DNA of 42,686 bases from Kalymmatonema hyalinum WJT4-NPBG1 (GTDB lineage: Bacteria; Cyanobacteriota; Cyanobacteriia; Cyanobacteriales; Nostocaceae), in contig JAHHIB010000079.1 of assembly GCA_019359075.1 (NCBI GenBank), positions 1-42,686 on the forward strand, read 5' to 3'. Below are positions 1 to 9,101 of this stretch, in pieces. The stretch's first letter is position 1; each line of letters starts with the position of its first letter. The notes below the pieces were generated by a model, which was not told the origin of the DNA, ran no database searches, and worked only from the letters and a program-made list of their open reading frames with translations. The position numbers and the translations under genes are program-made.

Positions 1-122
1 AGTGATGAATATTCCTCTTGTGTGAGGTTAACGATGTATTTTTCTGCCATTTGTGAATACCGAGATTTTCAACTAGTTTCTCAGTAACCTGGACACCTGT
101 CAAAATCTCTGTGGTGAACTAC
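1..122 (-). mobile_element. Left-edge insertion sequence end, probably IS630 family, with transposase 5' end
   Basis: Positions 1-122 are the reverse complement of 42563-42686, with identity continuing to the target TA at 123-124. The element terminus reads GTAGTTCACCACAG next to TA, which fits IS630/Tc1-type insertion at TA. A reading frame begins on the minus strand at 50 and leaves the window. Its first residues, MAEKYIVNLTQEEYSSL, resemble the start of cyanobacterial IS630-type transposases. The family call rests on only these residues and the TA junction, so it is tentative. The start is 73 bases inside the element. Confidence 0.65.
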
Positions 123-238
123 TAGTACTTATCGGCGGAAATAAAGCTACCATTCAAACAGGAGCAACAAGCTTGTGACGTAAGCTTTTTGAATGCGTGA
201 ATTCTGCAAAACGTTACTAGGGTAGGCTCTTTGATGTT

Positions 239-1923
239 CTAATCCACTTGCTTCACCAGTCCTTGCACAAGCTCAACAGCGAAGGTTTTATAGCCTACTT
301 TGTCAAACAAAATCACCACTTTATCGCCTTCGTAGCGCATCACCCGCCCTTTACCAAACTTGGTGTGAATGACACTGCTGTTGATAGGGAAAGGTTGAAA
401 CACAGTTTGCTCAACTGTGACTCCAGCTTGGCAATTATCGCAAAATCCACACTTATTCTGTATTGGTTCACCAAAATAATTGAGCAGATACTGGCGACGA
501 CAATCTCGCAATTCGGCGTAGTTTCGCATCATTTCCAAGCGCGATGTCTGGCGACAAGCCGCTGAGTCCCAAGGGGACACGCTGCGCGAACGCGTCTACG
601 CACAAATTGTTCTCGTCGTTCTCCAGCCAACGCGGCTGCTTTTGCTGCTGATTCTTGGTTCACTTCTGCCTCGCTTTTAATAACCTCGCCAGTCGGCAAA
701 ATTTCTACCGCCTCCACTTCTTCCAAGCGGCTGAGAGCTTTTGTGAGTTTATTTTGAGATAGTTCTGTTTGTTGCTGTAAATCTTCCGGCTCAAGTGGCG
801 CATCAGCCTTTTGTACTGCTTCTGCGACTTGCAAAACTTCCTCAAAATTTACCTTACCGCCACTGGCAAAAAAACGGCGGATGTTCAGGTCATTTGAACG
901 ATAAAACAGAATCGCTTTCGCCTCCTCCCCATCGCGTCCAGCGCGTCCAATTTCCTGATAATATGAGTCAATAGAATCGCTAATGTCGTAGTGAAACACA
1001 AAGCGCACATTCGATTTATCTACCCCCATACCAAAAGCAGTCGTGGCAACAATAACCTCTGCCTCATCAGCCATGAATGCAGCTTGAACTTGCTCGCGTT
1101 CTGATGCTTTCATTCCTGCATGATAATGGACGGCTTTGATTCCTTTTTTACATAAAGCTTCAGCGATTTCCTCAGTGCGCTTCCGAGTCGCAGCGTAAAC
1201 TATACCAGGCATTTCGGCAGCAGCAACACGCTTAACCAAAGCAGTTTGTTTCTCAGCTTCATCATGGAAAGTCTCCACACCCAACCAAATATTCGGACGG
1301 TCAAATCCACGTACGAATATATGCGGCTTGCGCATTCCCAAGCGTTCCACAATCTCATCCCGCACAATCGGTGAAGCGGTAGCAGTTAGGGCAAGTACAG
1401 TGGGATGACCAAGCGTATCAATCACACCACCTAAGCGCAAGTAATCAGGACGGAAATCATGTCCCCACTCGCTGATACAATGAGCTTCATCAACCACAAA
1501 CAACGAAGGTTTTGCATCCGTCAGTCGTGCAAGGACTTCCTCATTATTGAATTGTTCTGGGGCGAGAAACAAAAATTCTAGCTTTTTCTTTTCTAAGTCT
1601 GCAAACGCCTCCTCTCGTTCTGCGTTAGGTATGGCAGAGTTGACAACAGCAGCTTCAGCCACATCCTGCTCCTCAATCGCTTCTACTTGGTCATGCTGAA
1701 GGGCAATTAAAGGGGAAATAACTACAGTTGCACCGGGAAGTAACAAGGCTGCTATTTGGTAGATTGCTGATTTACCAGAACCTGTAGGCATCACAGCTAG
1801 GGTGTCGTGTCCATCAACAACAGCTTCGATGACTTGTTGCTGTCCAGGACGCAAGCTGTCGTAACCAAAAGTTTTTTGTGCAATGTCTTGAATCTGCTTT
1901 TGCTTTGAGCGCTGCCGTGCCAT
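239..1923 (-). pseudogene. recQ: RecQ ATP-dependent DNA helicase, frameshifted by a short repeat insertion
   Basis: The gene encodes a 3'-5' superfamily 2 DNA helicase of recombination repair. The first frame (1923 down to 529) holds the helicase core: Walker A PTGSGKS near residues 46-52, DEAH box in [17 protein letters not shown], and motif VI in [12 protein letters not shown]. It then runs into foreign sequence after REQFV and stops. The second frame (580 down to 239) restores the family sequence from [16 protein letters not shown], with the four-cysteine zinc site of the RQC region (C in DCRR, then CGFCDNC) and a short C-terminal domain. The break coincides with a GC-rich repeat at about 545-597. 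A truncated protein with the helicase core but no zinc domain could still be made. No intact recQ is seen elsewhere in the window. Confidence 0.9.
545..597. repeat. GC-rich palindromic repeat inserted in recQ
   Basis: About 53 bp separates the last and next recognisable RecQ codons, and 53 is not a multiple of three. Its core, GACACGCTGCGCGAACGCG, has the same layout as copies at 33626-33666 (GAGACGCTACGCGAACGCG) and 39662-39695, each preceded by GCTGAGTC. The exact borders are inferred from the expected protein sequence (V-R-S-R-L-E). Confidence 0.75.
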
Positions 1924-2433
1924 ACCTAGTCCTAATTTAAATAAGTCTATGTTGGATTTGGACTCAAAGGACTGCCTTCCTGCTACGGAGTTAAGCTATT
2001 AGGTGTAGCGACAAGCACATAAAAGGCGAGGCTTAGAACTGGCGATCGCCACCGGAATCAAGAGCCTCAGAGATTCTTGAGAATTTTCTAAAGAAAACAT
2101 TAAATCTACTTGGTTTTTTTTGTCAAACAGTTAACAATGTATTTGCGTGTAAATGCTTTAACAATAACACGCTAGTTAAGACGAAATTTAGGATGCACTA
2201 CTAAAAGGTGTCATGGTAACAATGTTGCTGTAAGCCGCCATGTGGTTCTTAAAGCTCTTGCCTTGTAAGACGTCCAGAAAATTTTTTTGTCCAAACCCAG
2301 AATTTTCCGAATTTGGATTTGATTTTTGGAACTCTTGTTTTGTAAGGGCTTCAGTTGTTACATGGCGGCTCGTTGTAGCATCGCTGCTTTTACACCAATT
2401 AGACTATGTTGGTATTTAATCGCCAATTTCTAT
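1924..2433. other. Intergenic region with HIP1 site and an 11-bp inverted pair
   Basis: No gene is supported here. A HIP1 octamer GCGATCGC lies at 2042-2049. AGCCGCCATGT at 2233-2243 is repeated inverted as ACATGGCGGCT at 2360-2370. The right arm lies in an upstream reading-frame extension of the next gene that I do not consider translated. The role is unknown. Confidence 0.5.
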
Positions 2434-2886
2434 ATGAACCAACAATCTCATCAACAAAAGCTTGATACTGATACATCAGATGATCGGTTCTTCAAAGCTA
2501 GAGTGCTTGCTGGTGTTATTGCATTTTCCGATATTTCTGTCCTCAGTGTCGGAGCGGTATGGCCATCCTTTTTATTCTGGTCTTTAGCAAGCACTGGCAT
2601 TATCAGTTTCTTGGGAATATTTACACTCATCAATACTACGTCTCAGGATACTGACTTCAAAAATGGAGAGATGAGGAAAGCTATTACTGGCTCATTTCTA
2701 ATTTTTTACATCTTGGTCTTGGCACTGTTTGTTTCATCAGGATTTGGCTCTACCGAAAGCCAACAGAGCCAGGAAATTATTGAAACTGTAATGTCGCCTT
2801 TATCAACTCTGATGGGTGCCATTACTCTCTTTTACTTTGGCTCAAGATATCTTGACAAAACACAAACCCAAAACGAAGAAGACTAA
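2434..2886 (+). CDS. Small membrane protein of unknown function
   Basis: This 150-residue protein has a polar N-terminus (MNQQSHQQKLDTDTSDD), three or four hydrophobic helices (roughly residues 24-64, 83-102 and 118-138) and an acidic tail NEED. I do not recognise the family. The frame stays open upstream to 2326, but that extension is cysteine-rich, overlaps an inverted repeat and looks noncoding, so the ATG at 2434 is preferred. Neither start has a clear Shine-Dalgarno site. It ends 29 bases before the secreted nuclease gene on the same strand and may be co-transcribed with it. It could be a membrane partner of that nuclease, but only position suggests this. Confidence 0.6.
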   Translation: MNQQSHQQKLDTDTSDDRFFKARVLAGVIAFSDISVLSVGAVWPSFLFWSLASTGIISFLGIFTLINTTSQDTDFKNGEMRKAITGSFLIFYILVLALFVSSGFGSTESQQSQEIIETVMSPLSTLMGAITLFYFGSRYLDKTQTQNEED

Positions 2887-2915
2887 TCTAGAAAATACCT
2901 TCATTGGAGGAATGA

Positions 2916-4742
2916 ATGAAATCTATCAAATTGCTACTACTTAGCATGACTCTCATCTTCTTTGCATGGATGAGTCCACTGCAAGCTAGTCCATTAGCTC
3001 AAGTGCCAATACCTTTAGTTAAAGAACGTGAAATAACATCCTTAAACAGTTCACACGATGTCCTGACCGTTGCAACTTTCAATGTTGAGAATTTAGACCC
3101 TAAGGATAAGGACTCACGGTTTGATAATATTGCCAAAATTATTGTCAATAATTTGAAAGCACCTGATGTCATCAGTTTAGTTGAAGTTCAGGATAACAAC
3201 GGTCCAACCAATGATGAGGTTGTGAATGCAAACCGGACGTACCAAAAACTTATTGCTGCTATCGAAGATATCAGTGGTCCAGCATACGACTTTGTTGATA
3301 TTGTACCCATCGATGATCAAGATGGTGGAGAACCTGGAGGCAATATCCGTGTCGGTTTCTTGTTTCGACCTAGCCGGATAACCCTGGATAAACTGCCTAA
3401 AAGAGGTGGTTCCTTAGATGCTGTGGCTATTCGTGAAGATTCAAATGGTCCTGACCTCTCCCTGAATCCAGGTCGTATTGACCCCACGAATAATGCTTTT
3501 GATGACAGCCGTAAGCCACTTGCAGCAGAATTTTTATTTAACAACCAAAAACTGTTCGTCGTTGCTAACCACTTTGTTTCCAAGAAAGGAGGTCCGCCAG
3601 ACGACGCTAAACGCGAGAATCAAGCCCAAATTGTTAATCAATTTACAGCGCAACTATTACAGGTTGACCCTGATGCCAATGTCATTGTACTTGGTGATTT
3701 GAACGATTTACCAGATTCCCAACCTTTGAAGACTTTGAAGGGAAATATTCTTGAGAATCTGACAGAACGTTTACCTCTTAGCGATCGCTATACTTTCGAT
3801 TTCCAAAGAGATCTTCAATTAATTGATCACTTGTTGGTGAGTAAAAACCTTTCTGTTGTTGCTCAGCCTGAGATTGACATTGTGCATGTCAACGTTGGCT
3901 TTAGCAATTCGGTCAGCGACCATGATCCCGTTCTTGCAGCCTTTACACTGCCTGCTAAAGCATCCACCACTTCCTCAAGGCTTACAGTTATCCAACCTAC
4001 TGCTGCTATTGATTCAGCAATTATATTGCCTCAGTTATCGGAGTCTGCTCTGGTTGATCAACTAGCTCACGAGTACATGCCTAGCAAAGCCTTGAACTAT
4101 GATCGGGCGAGAGACCAAATGTTTGGCATTATTGACAACCAAGCAGGTATTGTTACAGACATTTATGCCAGTTACCCAATTCGTTTAACTGGCAGTGGTG
4201 ATCCTAGTCAAAAAGCTGACGGACTAGGACTGAATACCGAACATGTTTGGCCACAAAGTAAAGGAGCTGACAATGGTAATGCCCGAAGTGACCTTCACCA
4301 TCTGTTTCCTGCCCGAAAAAATATTAATACTGAGCGAGGCAATAAACCCTTCGATGATATAACCGACACGAGTACTGAGAAATGGTATCGAAATGATACT
4401 ATTCTATCTACAATCCCTAGTAGTGCAATTGACGAATTCAGCGAATCAGCATTCTCTAGATTTGAGCCTAGAGAGAAGGTTAAAGGGGATATTGCCAGAG
4501 CAATGTTCTACTTCTACACTATTTACCGTGACCGGGCTGACGCAGTGGACCCAAGTTACTTTAACAAGCAGCGTCAGACTTTGTGTAAATGGAACCAGCA
4601 AGACCCTCCGGACATTACTGAAATTGAGCGCAATCATGCGATCGCCGAATTTCAGGGGAATGACAATCCATTTGTGCTAGATATCACATTAGCAGAACGG
4701 GCATACTGTCGCATTATTAGTAACGCTTTCAGCCTTAACTGA
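2916..4742 (+). CDS. Secreted two-domain nuclease: EEP phosphodiesterase fused to endonuclease I (EndA/NucM type)
   Basis: The 608-residue protein starts with a classical signal peptide (MKSIKLLLLSMTLIFFAWM, likely cleaved near residue 25 after LQA). The first domain is of the endonuclease/exonuclease/phosphatase superfamily: VATFNVENLD at 52-61, catalytic Glu in ISLVEVQD at about 90, NHFVSKKGG, VLGDLNDLPDS, LIDHLL and the terminal SDHDP. The second domain, from about residue 370, carries the EndA/NucM His-Me-finger signature EHVWPQS, then DLHHLFPARKNINTERGN and FEPREKVKGDIARAMFYF. It should degrade DNA outside the plasma membrane, for nutrient recovery or biofilm DNA turnover. GGAGG at 2906-2910 lies five bases before the ATG at 2916. 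Both active sites look intact. The substrate is inferred from the families. Confidence 0.85.
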   Translation: MKSIKLLLLSMTLIFFAWMSPLQASPLAQVPIPLVKEREITSLNSSHDVLTVATFNVENLDPKDKDSRFDNIAKIIVNNLKAPDVISLVEVQDNNGPTNDEVVNANRTYQKLIAAIEDISGPAYDFVDIVPIDDQDGGEPGGNIRVGFLFRPSRITLDKLPKRGGSLDAVAIREDSNGPDLSLNPGRIDPTNNAFDDSRKPLAAEFLFNNQKLFVVANHFVSKKGGPPDDAKRENQAQIVNQFTAQLLQVDPDANVIVLGDLNDLPDSQPLKTLKGNILENLTERLPLSDRYTFDFQRDLQLIDHLLVSKNLSVVAQPEIDIVHVNVGFSNSVSDHDPVLAAFTLPAKASTTSSRLTVIQPTAAIDSAIILPQLSESALVDQLAHEYMPSKALNYDRARDQMFGIIDNQAGIVTDIYASYPIRLTGSGDPSQKADGLGLNTEHVWPQSKGADNGNARSDLHHLFPARKNINTERGNKPFDDITDTSTEKWYRNDTILSTIPSSAIDEFSESAFSRFEPREKVKGDIARAMFYFYTIYRDRADAVDPSYFNKQRQTLCKWNQQDPPDITEIERNHAIAEFQGNDNPFVLDITLAERAYCRIISNAFSLN

Positions 4743-4816
4743 ACCGTATTGCGATCTACCCTGGTTTTTGTCACTCTCGACGATTTGAGTTTACGCAAAG
4801 TTGTCTTCCCACTCGC

Positions 4817-6055
4817 TCACCGCAGTCTCCGCATCAGCAAAGCCAATCTAATCTGCACCGCGTCATCAAAGCGGCGTGGCTCAAGTCCAGTCAGCGAGGT
4901 AATCTTATCTAATCGGTAACTTAGAGTATTGCGGTGAATCGACAACCGACTTGCTGTAGAAGAAGGATAGCAGTTTTCAGAAAAGAAGGTATCTAAGGTT
5001 GTGAGTAATTCCGGTTCGTGGTTGAGAGGACTCAATAGATATGTTGCCAATTCGATTTTTGTCTGCTCATCCGCAACCCCAATAAAAGCTGCAATTCCCA
5101 ATCTATCTAGGCAATGTACTTGATTGCGATCGCGAAAGCGGCACCCCAAAGACAAAGCTGCCCGTGCATCCTGGTATGATTGGGCAAGTCCGCGCATTCC
5201 TGGGTGATAGCGACCAATGCCAATGCTAATCGATGCGTCGGTATCAGCCCGTAACCTTGATAATAAAGCCTCCGCTGCCCGTTTTAGCGCTGTGAGATTT
5301 GCCCAAGAAGAACTGCACTGCTCTGGAACATCGCCACGATTTGCCCAACTCCCCAAGTTTTTCGTATCGCTCGCTTTAAGCACAGCAACCTCGCCATCAC
5401 CAAGATAAGCGCAAATTGTATCGTTAGGCAGATGGAAAAAGCTGACGACACTGCCAATGACTAAAGTAGCCCGTCGCCGTATTTGCGCCTCTGCTAGAGA
5501 GGAGGTGGCGACGCGGGGACGCAGTGACGCTGAAACATTCTCCAAGTCTTCATCGGAAACTCCATTTCCTAAAATGTAATCGGCAGCATCGATTAAAATC
5601 ACTGCACGGGGTGGTGTTAAATCTAACCCTAGAAGTTTACTATGGTGTTGGACAGTTGCCTCGTCATCTATTAAACCGTTAAGTAAGTCGTAAATAAACT
5701 TATTCTTTAATTGATGTTGGTTGGGCAAAGCATCAATGACTGCTGTCTGATTAACTACCAGTTCCACTATGACCTGTGCTAAGCGAGGAGAAATTTCCTC
5801 ACCATTGTGAGGTTTGCCAATAATCACTTCACCTACTTGTGTATCAAAATTAATCGGCACTCGCAGGTAATCAAGACTGAGTTTTCCACAAATATGGTTG
5901 AAGGAAAGCCCAACAAGCTTGCGATCGCTACTGGCAATTGCTATAGAATGCTGGTCAATTACAAAAACTGCCGCGCACAATAGTTGCGCCACCCTTTGCG
6001 CCACTATTTTGGCGACTCGCTCAAATTGTGCAGTGGTAGTTAATAAAGCTGTCAT
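4817..6055 (-). CDS. PucR/CdaR-family transcriptional regulator
   Basis: This is a 412-residue DNA-binding regulator. The C-terminus (about 350-410) is the PucR/CdaR helix-turn-helix, with STASRLSIHRNTLSYRLDKI and then LTGLEPRRFDDAVQI. The N-terminal about 130 residues resemble the sugar-diacid recognition domain of CdaR (AQRVAQLL, VFVIDQHSIAIASSD). The middle region, with SISIGIGRYHPGMRGLAQSYQDA, is the linker domain usual in this family. Known relatives activate genes for sugar diacid, purine or proline use in response to a small ligand; the ligand here cannot be told. The gene is divergent from the SDR gene at 6304, with a perfect dyad between them, so it probably controls that gene and perhaps itself. 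Confidence 0.85.
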   Translation of the reverse strand: MTALLTTTAQFERVAKIVAQRVAQLLCAAVFVIDQHSIAIASSDRKLVGLSFNHICGKLSLDYLRVPINFDTQVGEVIIGKPHNGEEISPRLAQVIVELVVNQTAVIDALPNQHQLKNKFIYDLLNGLIDDEATVQHHSKLLGLDLTPPRAVILIDAADYILGNGVSDEDLENVSASLRPRVATSSLAEAQIRRRATLVIGSVVSFFHLPNDTICAYLGDGEVAVLKASDTKNLGSWANRGDVPEQCSSSWANLTALKRAAEALLSRLRADTDASISIGIGRYHPGMRGLAQSYQDARAALSLGCRFRDRNQVHCLDRLGIAAFIGVADEQTKIELATYLLSPLNHEPELLTTLDTFFSENCYPSSTASRLSIHRNTLSYRLDKITSLTGLEPRRFDDAVQIRLALLMRRLR

Positions 6056-6186
6056 TTATTTCTTATGTCCAAGTGCTTGCAATTGCTGTCATATCGAAAG
6101 CAGTATCGAAGAGACATCACGGTAGCGTCATCACTCTTACGACAGACAAGTTAAAGGGTATTTAAAATTACACAGTATTGCTTGTC

Positions 6187-6218
6187 CTCTGTCTAATGAT
6201 TTATGCAATTAGACAGAG
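6187..6218. promoter_or_regulatory. Perfect 11-bp dyad between divergent regulator and SDR genes
   Basis: CTCTGTCTAAT at 6187-6197 and ATTAGACAGAG at 6208-6218 are exact inverted complements with a 10-base spacer, so arm centres are 21 bp apart (two helical turns). It sits 85 bp before the SDR start and 131 bp before the regulator start. No T-run follows it, so it reads as a dimer-bound operator, not a terminator. That it is the site of the PucR-type regulator is inference. Confidence 0.55.
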
Positions 6219-6303
6219 AAAATCTTTCAGCCAGTAGCGGTATGAATCAAAACTCAAGTTTATGTTAAACAGCTGTTAGTAAAGAAAAATAAAGAATATA
6301 TTT

Positions 6304-7086
6304 ATGCAACTAGCAGGTAAAGTGGCTCTAATAACAGGAGCAGGTTCAGGTATAGCTAAAGCAACAGCAAAATTGTTTGCAAAACAAGGTGCAAAAGTTG
6401 CTGCTTTGGGGCGGACAAAGGAGGAACTAGAAGACACTGTTGCTGAAATTCAGAATGATAATGGTGAAGCAATACCGCTAGTTGCCGATATTTCTCATCC
6501 GGAAGAAATGCAACAAGCAACCCAACAAGTTGTAGATAAGTGGGGACGCTTGGATATTGTGTTTGCTAACGCCGGTATTAATGGCGTATGGGCACCGATA
6601 GAGGAATTGGCACCCGAAGAGTGGGATAAAACAATAAATGTCAATTTAAAAGGAACGTTTCTCACAGTAAAATACGCTGTGCCTTATTTGAAAAAGCAGG
6701 GAGGTTCTGTGATTATCACCTCATCTGTCAACGGTACGCGTATTTTTAGTAACACTGGCGCTACTGCTTATTCTTGCACAAAAGCGGCACAAGTGGCTTT
6801 CACAAAAATGGTGGCTTTGGAGCTAGCTAAACACCGCATTCGTGTTAACGTAATTTGCCCTGGTGCCATTGAAACAAATATTAACGAAAGCACTCAAAGA
6901 CGGGATTTAGAAAGCGTTCAAGAACCTGTTGAGTTTCCTGAGGGGCACATTCCTTTGACTGATGGTAAACCAGGAACATCGGAGCAGGTAGCACAATTAG
7001 TTCTCTTTTTAGCATCAGATGCTTCCAGCCACATTACTGGTACCGAAGTTTGGATTGATGGGGGAGAATCTTTATTGAAAGCTTAG
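6304..7086 (+). CDS. Short-chain dehydrogenase/reductase (classical SDR)
   Basis: The 260-residue protein is the usual length of classical SDR oxidoreductases, which use NAD(P)(H) on alcohols, sugars or ketones. The Rossmann loop TGAGSGIA is at 11-18; its last position is Ala where Gly is usual. NAG is at 89-91, the serine strand IITSSVNG at 137-144, and the catalytic Tyr156 and Lys160 are in YSCTK. The C-terminus ends HITGTEVWIDGGESLL, typical of glucose-dehydrogenase-like or FabG-like SDRs. The substrate is not readable. No Shine-Dalgarno is evident before the ATG. The gene faces away from a PucR/CdaR regulator, which suggests induction by a small acid or sugar-type compound. A strong terminator follows at 7143-7188. 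Confidence 0.88.
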   Translation: MQLAGKVALITGAGSGIAKATAKLFAKQGAKVAALGRTKEELEDTVAEIQNDNGEAIPLVADISHPEEMQQATQQVVDKWGRLDIVFANAGINGVWAPIEELAPEEWDKTINVNLKGTFLTVKYAVPYLKKQGGSVIITSSVNGTRIFSNTGATAYSCTKAAQVAFTKMVALELAKHRIRVNVICPGAIETNINESTQRRDLESVQEPVEFPEGHIPLTDGKPGTSEQVAQLVLFLASDASSHITGTEVWIDGGESLLKA

Positions 7087-7142
7087 AAACAGATAAAGGG
7101 TGTTGCTGATTGACTGTATGAATTGACTTTCAAAGCAAAGTA

Positions 7143-7188
7143 TGCTTCCGCAGACTTATATACAAGCCTGCGGAAGCAGGTTTTGTTT
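7143..7188 (+). terminator. Rho-independent terminator after the SDR gene
   Basis: TGCTTCCGCAG (7143-7153) pairs perfectly with CTGCGGAAGCA (7168-7178) across a 14-base loop, followed by TTTTGTTT. It lies 57 bases beyond the SDR stop codon. Confidence 0.8.
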
Positions 7189-7228
7189 GTGTGCCCGCGT
7201 TGCTTCCAGTCTGAATGCGAATGCGAGT

Positions 7229-7245
7229 GCGTCTCCGACAGGAGA
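7229..7245. repeat. Short GC-rich interspersed repeat GCGTCTCCGACAGGAGA
   Basis: This 17-mer recurs with one change at 37394-37410 (GCGTCTCCGTCAGGAGA). It lies in a wider stretch of GC-rich short repeats at about 7195-7265, within the 380-base intergenic region before the TAXI gene. Confidence 0.55.
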
Positions 7246-7402
7246 GTGCGTGCGCTGTCTTGGCAAGGGGATTTGCGATCGTAGGGATGCTTCCATTAAA
7301 AACATTTTACTGCCTACTTAAATTATTAATTAATGTTGCAGGCTGTTAACCTTTGGCGTAATCTCAATAAATGAAAGTGAAGAAGACTTGAAGAGAATTA
7401 TT

Positions 7403-7430
7403 TTGACAGGCTGGTCTTTATCTATAAAAT
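7403..7430 (+). promoter_or_regulatory. Sigma70-type promoter of the TAXI-protein gene
   Basis: TTGACA at 7403-7408 is followed after 16 bases by TAAAAT at 7425-7430, which ends 39 bases before the ATG at 7470. The -35 box is a perfect consensus match and the -10 box matches five of six bases. Transcription start is inferred near 7437. Confidence 0.5.
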
Positions 7431-7469
7431 TCTCTCAAGACAACAAAGCCCTAGAGGCTACTAAGTGAG

Positions 7470-9095
7470 ATGATACCTGAACTCTCTGGCAGGCGATCCT
7501 GGACAAATCTACCGAAAAATCTAGCATCAAAGTGTGCTCAATTTATCTATCGTCCGAAGGCTGTTTTTCTTCTGCTTAATGGTTTAGCAGGGGGAGCCAT
7601 ACTAACTTTGAGCAGTTGCAGTTCGCAGCCAGGTAGCGTCACTCTCTCTAGTGGCATCAATGGTAGTTACTACAATCGCCTAGGTGAGCAAATTAATAAT
7701 TCTACCAAAGCTACGGTAAAACTCTCTGTTAAAAATATCAAATCGCAAGGCTCTCAGCAAAACTTAAAACGGTTGCTTGATCACCAAGTCGATTTTGCCA
7801 TAGTACAGTTAGATGTTGCCAATGAGGCAATGCGCCAAGAAAAAGTCAAAGCAGTTGCAATTCTGGCAAACGAATACGTCCACATTATTACCCACAAAGA
7901 TTCTGGCTTAAAGACGTTCGCTGACCTTCAGGGGAAGCGAGTTGCTGTTGGTACTCCTGGTAGTGGGATAAGCTTCACGGCTGACCGATTGCTTAAAGCG
8001 GATAATCTAACTGTTCAACCAGATAACTCTAATTTTGATGAAGCATTCAAGAAACTGAAATTTCGACAAGTGGATGCAGTTATGTATGTGGGAAGTCTGG
8101 GGGCTAGTAAAAATCTACGGCAAGAATTTGTAAATAATCCTGACTTCAGGCTGCTTCCTATCGAACCTGCATTAATTAACCAGCGGACTGTTTTCGACCC
8201 CGGTTCCTATCAAAGTGCAGAGCTACCTACCGGAACTTATACATCGCGTCCGCCCATTCCAGACCGAAACTTACTGACCCTCTCAACTCCTACCGTTTTA
8301 GTGACTCGCCCTGACATGAATCGGCAGAAGGTTGCACTGGTTACCTGGTCTATTCTCTCCACTGCCCGTACTTATTCCCCGTTCTATCCTGCATTGCAAA
8401 ACGAAGAACCTAAAATTTTACTGAGAAAAGGACTGTTTTACATACACCCAGCAGCAGAAGAGGTGTTTGAACAAGGTGATCCCCGCATGGCGCTGATGCA
8501 TTATTGGGAAAGTAACAGTGACTTGCAGGCTGGAGTTTTTATTTTGGGCACCAGCAGCATACTAGGATTAGTGTTGCGACAGTGGCACAGACAACGGTCT
8601 AAGAAGATGGTGACTACAACTGCCAACCGGATTAATGAACTCAAGTCACTGTTGCCAGATCACCCGCAACAGGCATTAGACGGTATCGAAGACCTCAGCC
8701 AAGAGCATCGGCTGATGTTTGTTGAGGGTGCGGTGACAACGGAAGTCTACGAGCAACTGCGGCACAAAACACAGACTTTTACAGATCAGTGTCGTAGGCT
8801 CCTAGAGCAGCAGCGCAAAAAATTTGTTATGGAAACTCTCCTGCTACTTGATGAATGGCAGGCAACATTGCAGACTGATCCAGAAGCCGCATTACAAAAG
8901 CTGAGTTATATTAAGCAGCAGTATCGCCATATGCTGCTATCAGACCAGGTAGACATTGACGCATATATGGAACTGATGCAGCTAACGCTGATTTCGTTGA
9001 TGACACTAGTGCCGAAACATTCTCAGAATGGCACAAATTCTTCAAAACATGACCAAACACTCAAAGTTAATTCAAATAATTCGGTCGAACCCTAA
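7470..9095 (+). CDS. TAXI-family solute-binding lipoprotein-like protein with C-terminal membrane anchor
   Basis: The 541-residue protein has a basic N-terminus, a hydrophobic segment and a lipobox-like LSSC ending at Cys50. A TAXI (TRAP-associated extracytoplasmic immunogenic) binding domain follows: SSGINGSYYNRLG, then QQNLKRLLDHQVDFAIVQLD, KTFADLQGKRVAVGTPGSG and KKLKFRQVDAVMYVG. A second membrane segment lies near 352-372 (GVFILGTSSILGLVL). After it come about 170 cytoplasmic-type, helix-rich residues absent from ordinary TAXI proteins of about 330 residues. No TRAP permease gene lies nearby, so the protein may sense or deliver its ligand by another route. The gene ends six bases from the end of the convergent YifB fragment. 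Confidence 0.8.
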   Translation: MIPELSGRRSWTNLPKNLASKCAQFIYRPKAVFLLLNGLAGGAILTLSSCSSQPGSVTLSSGINGSYYNRLGEQINNSTKATVKLSVKNIKSQGSQQNLKRLLDHQVDFAIVQLDVANEAMRQEKVKAVAILANEYVHIITHKDSGLKTFADLQGKRVAVGTPGSGISFTADRLLKADNLTVQPDNSNFDEAFKKLKFRQVDAVMYVGSLGASKNLRQEFVNNPDFRLLPIEPALINQRTVFDPGSYQSAELPTGTYTSRPPIPDRNLLTLSTPTVLVTRPDMNRQKVALVTWSILSTARTYSPFYPALQNEEPKILLRKGLFYIHPAAEEVFEQGDPRMALMHYWESNSDLQAGVFILGTSSILGLVLRQWHRQRSKKMVTTTANRINELKSLLPDHPQQALDGIEDLSQEHRLMFVEGAVTTEVYEQLRHKTQTFTDQCRRLLEQQRKKFVMETLLLLDEWQATLQTDPEAALQKLSYIKQQYRHMLLSDQVDIDAYMELMQLTLISLMTLVPKHSQNGTNSSKHDQTLKVNSNNSVEP

Positions 9096-9101
9096 CATAT
9101 T

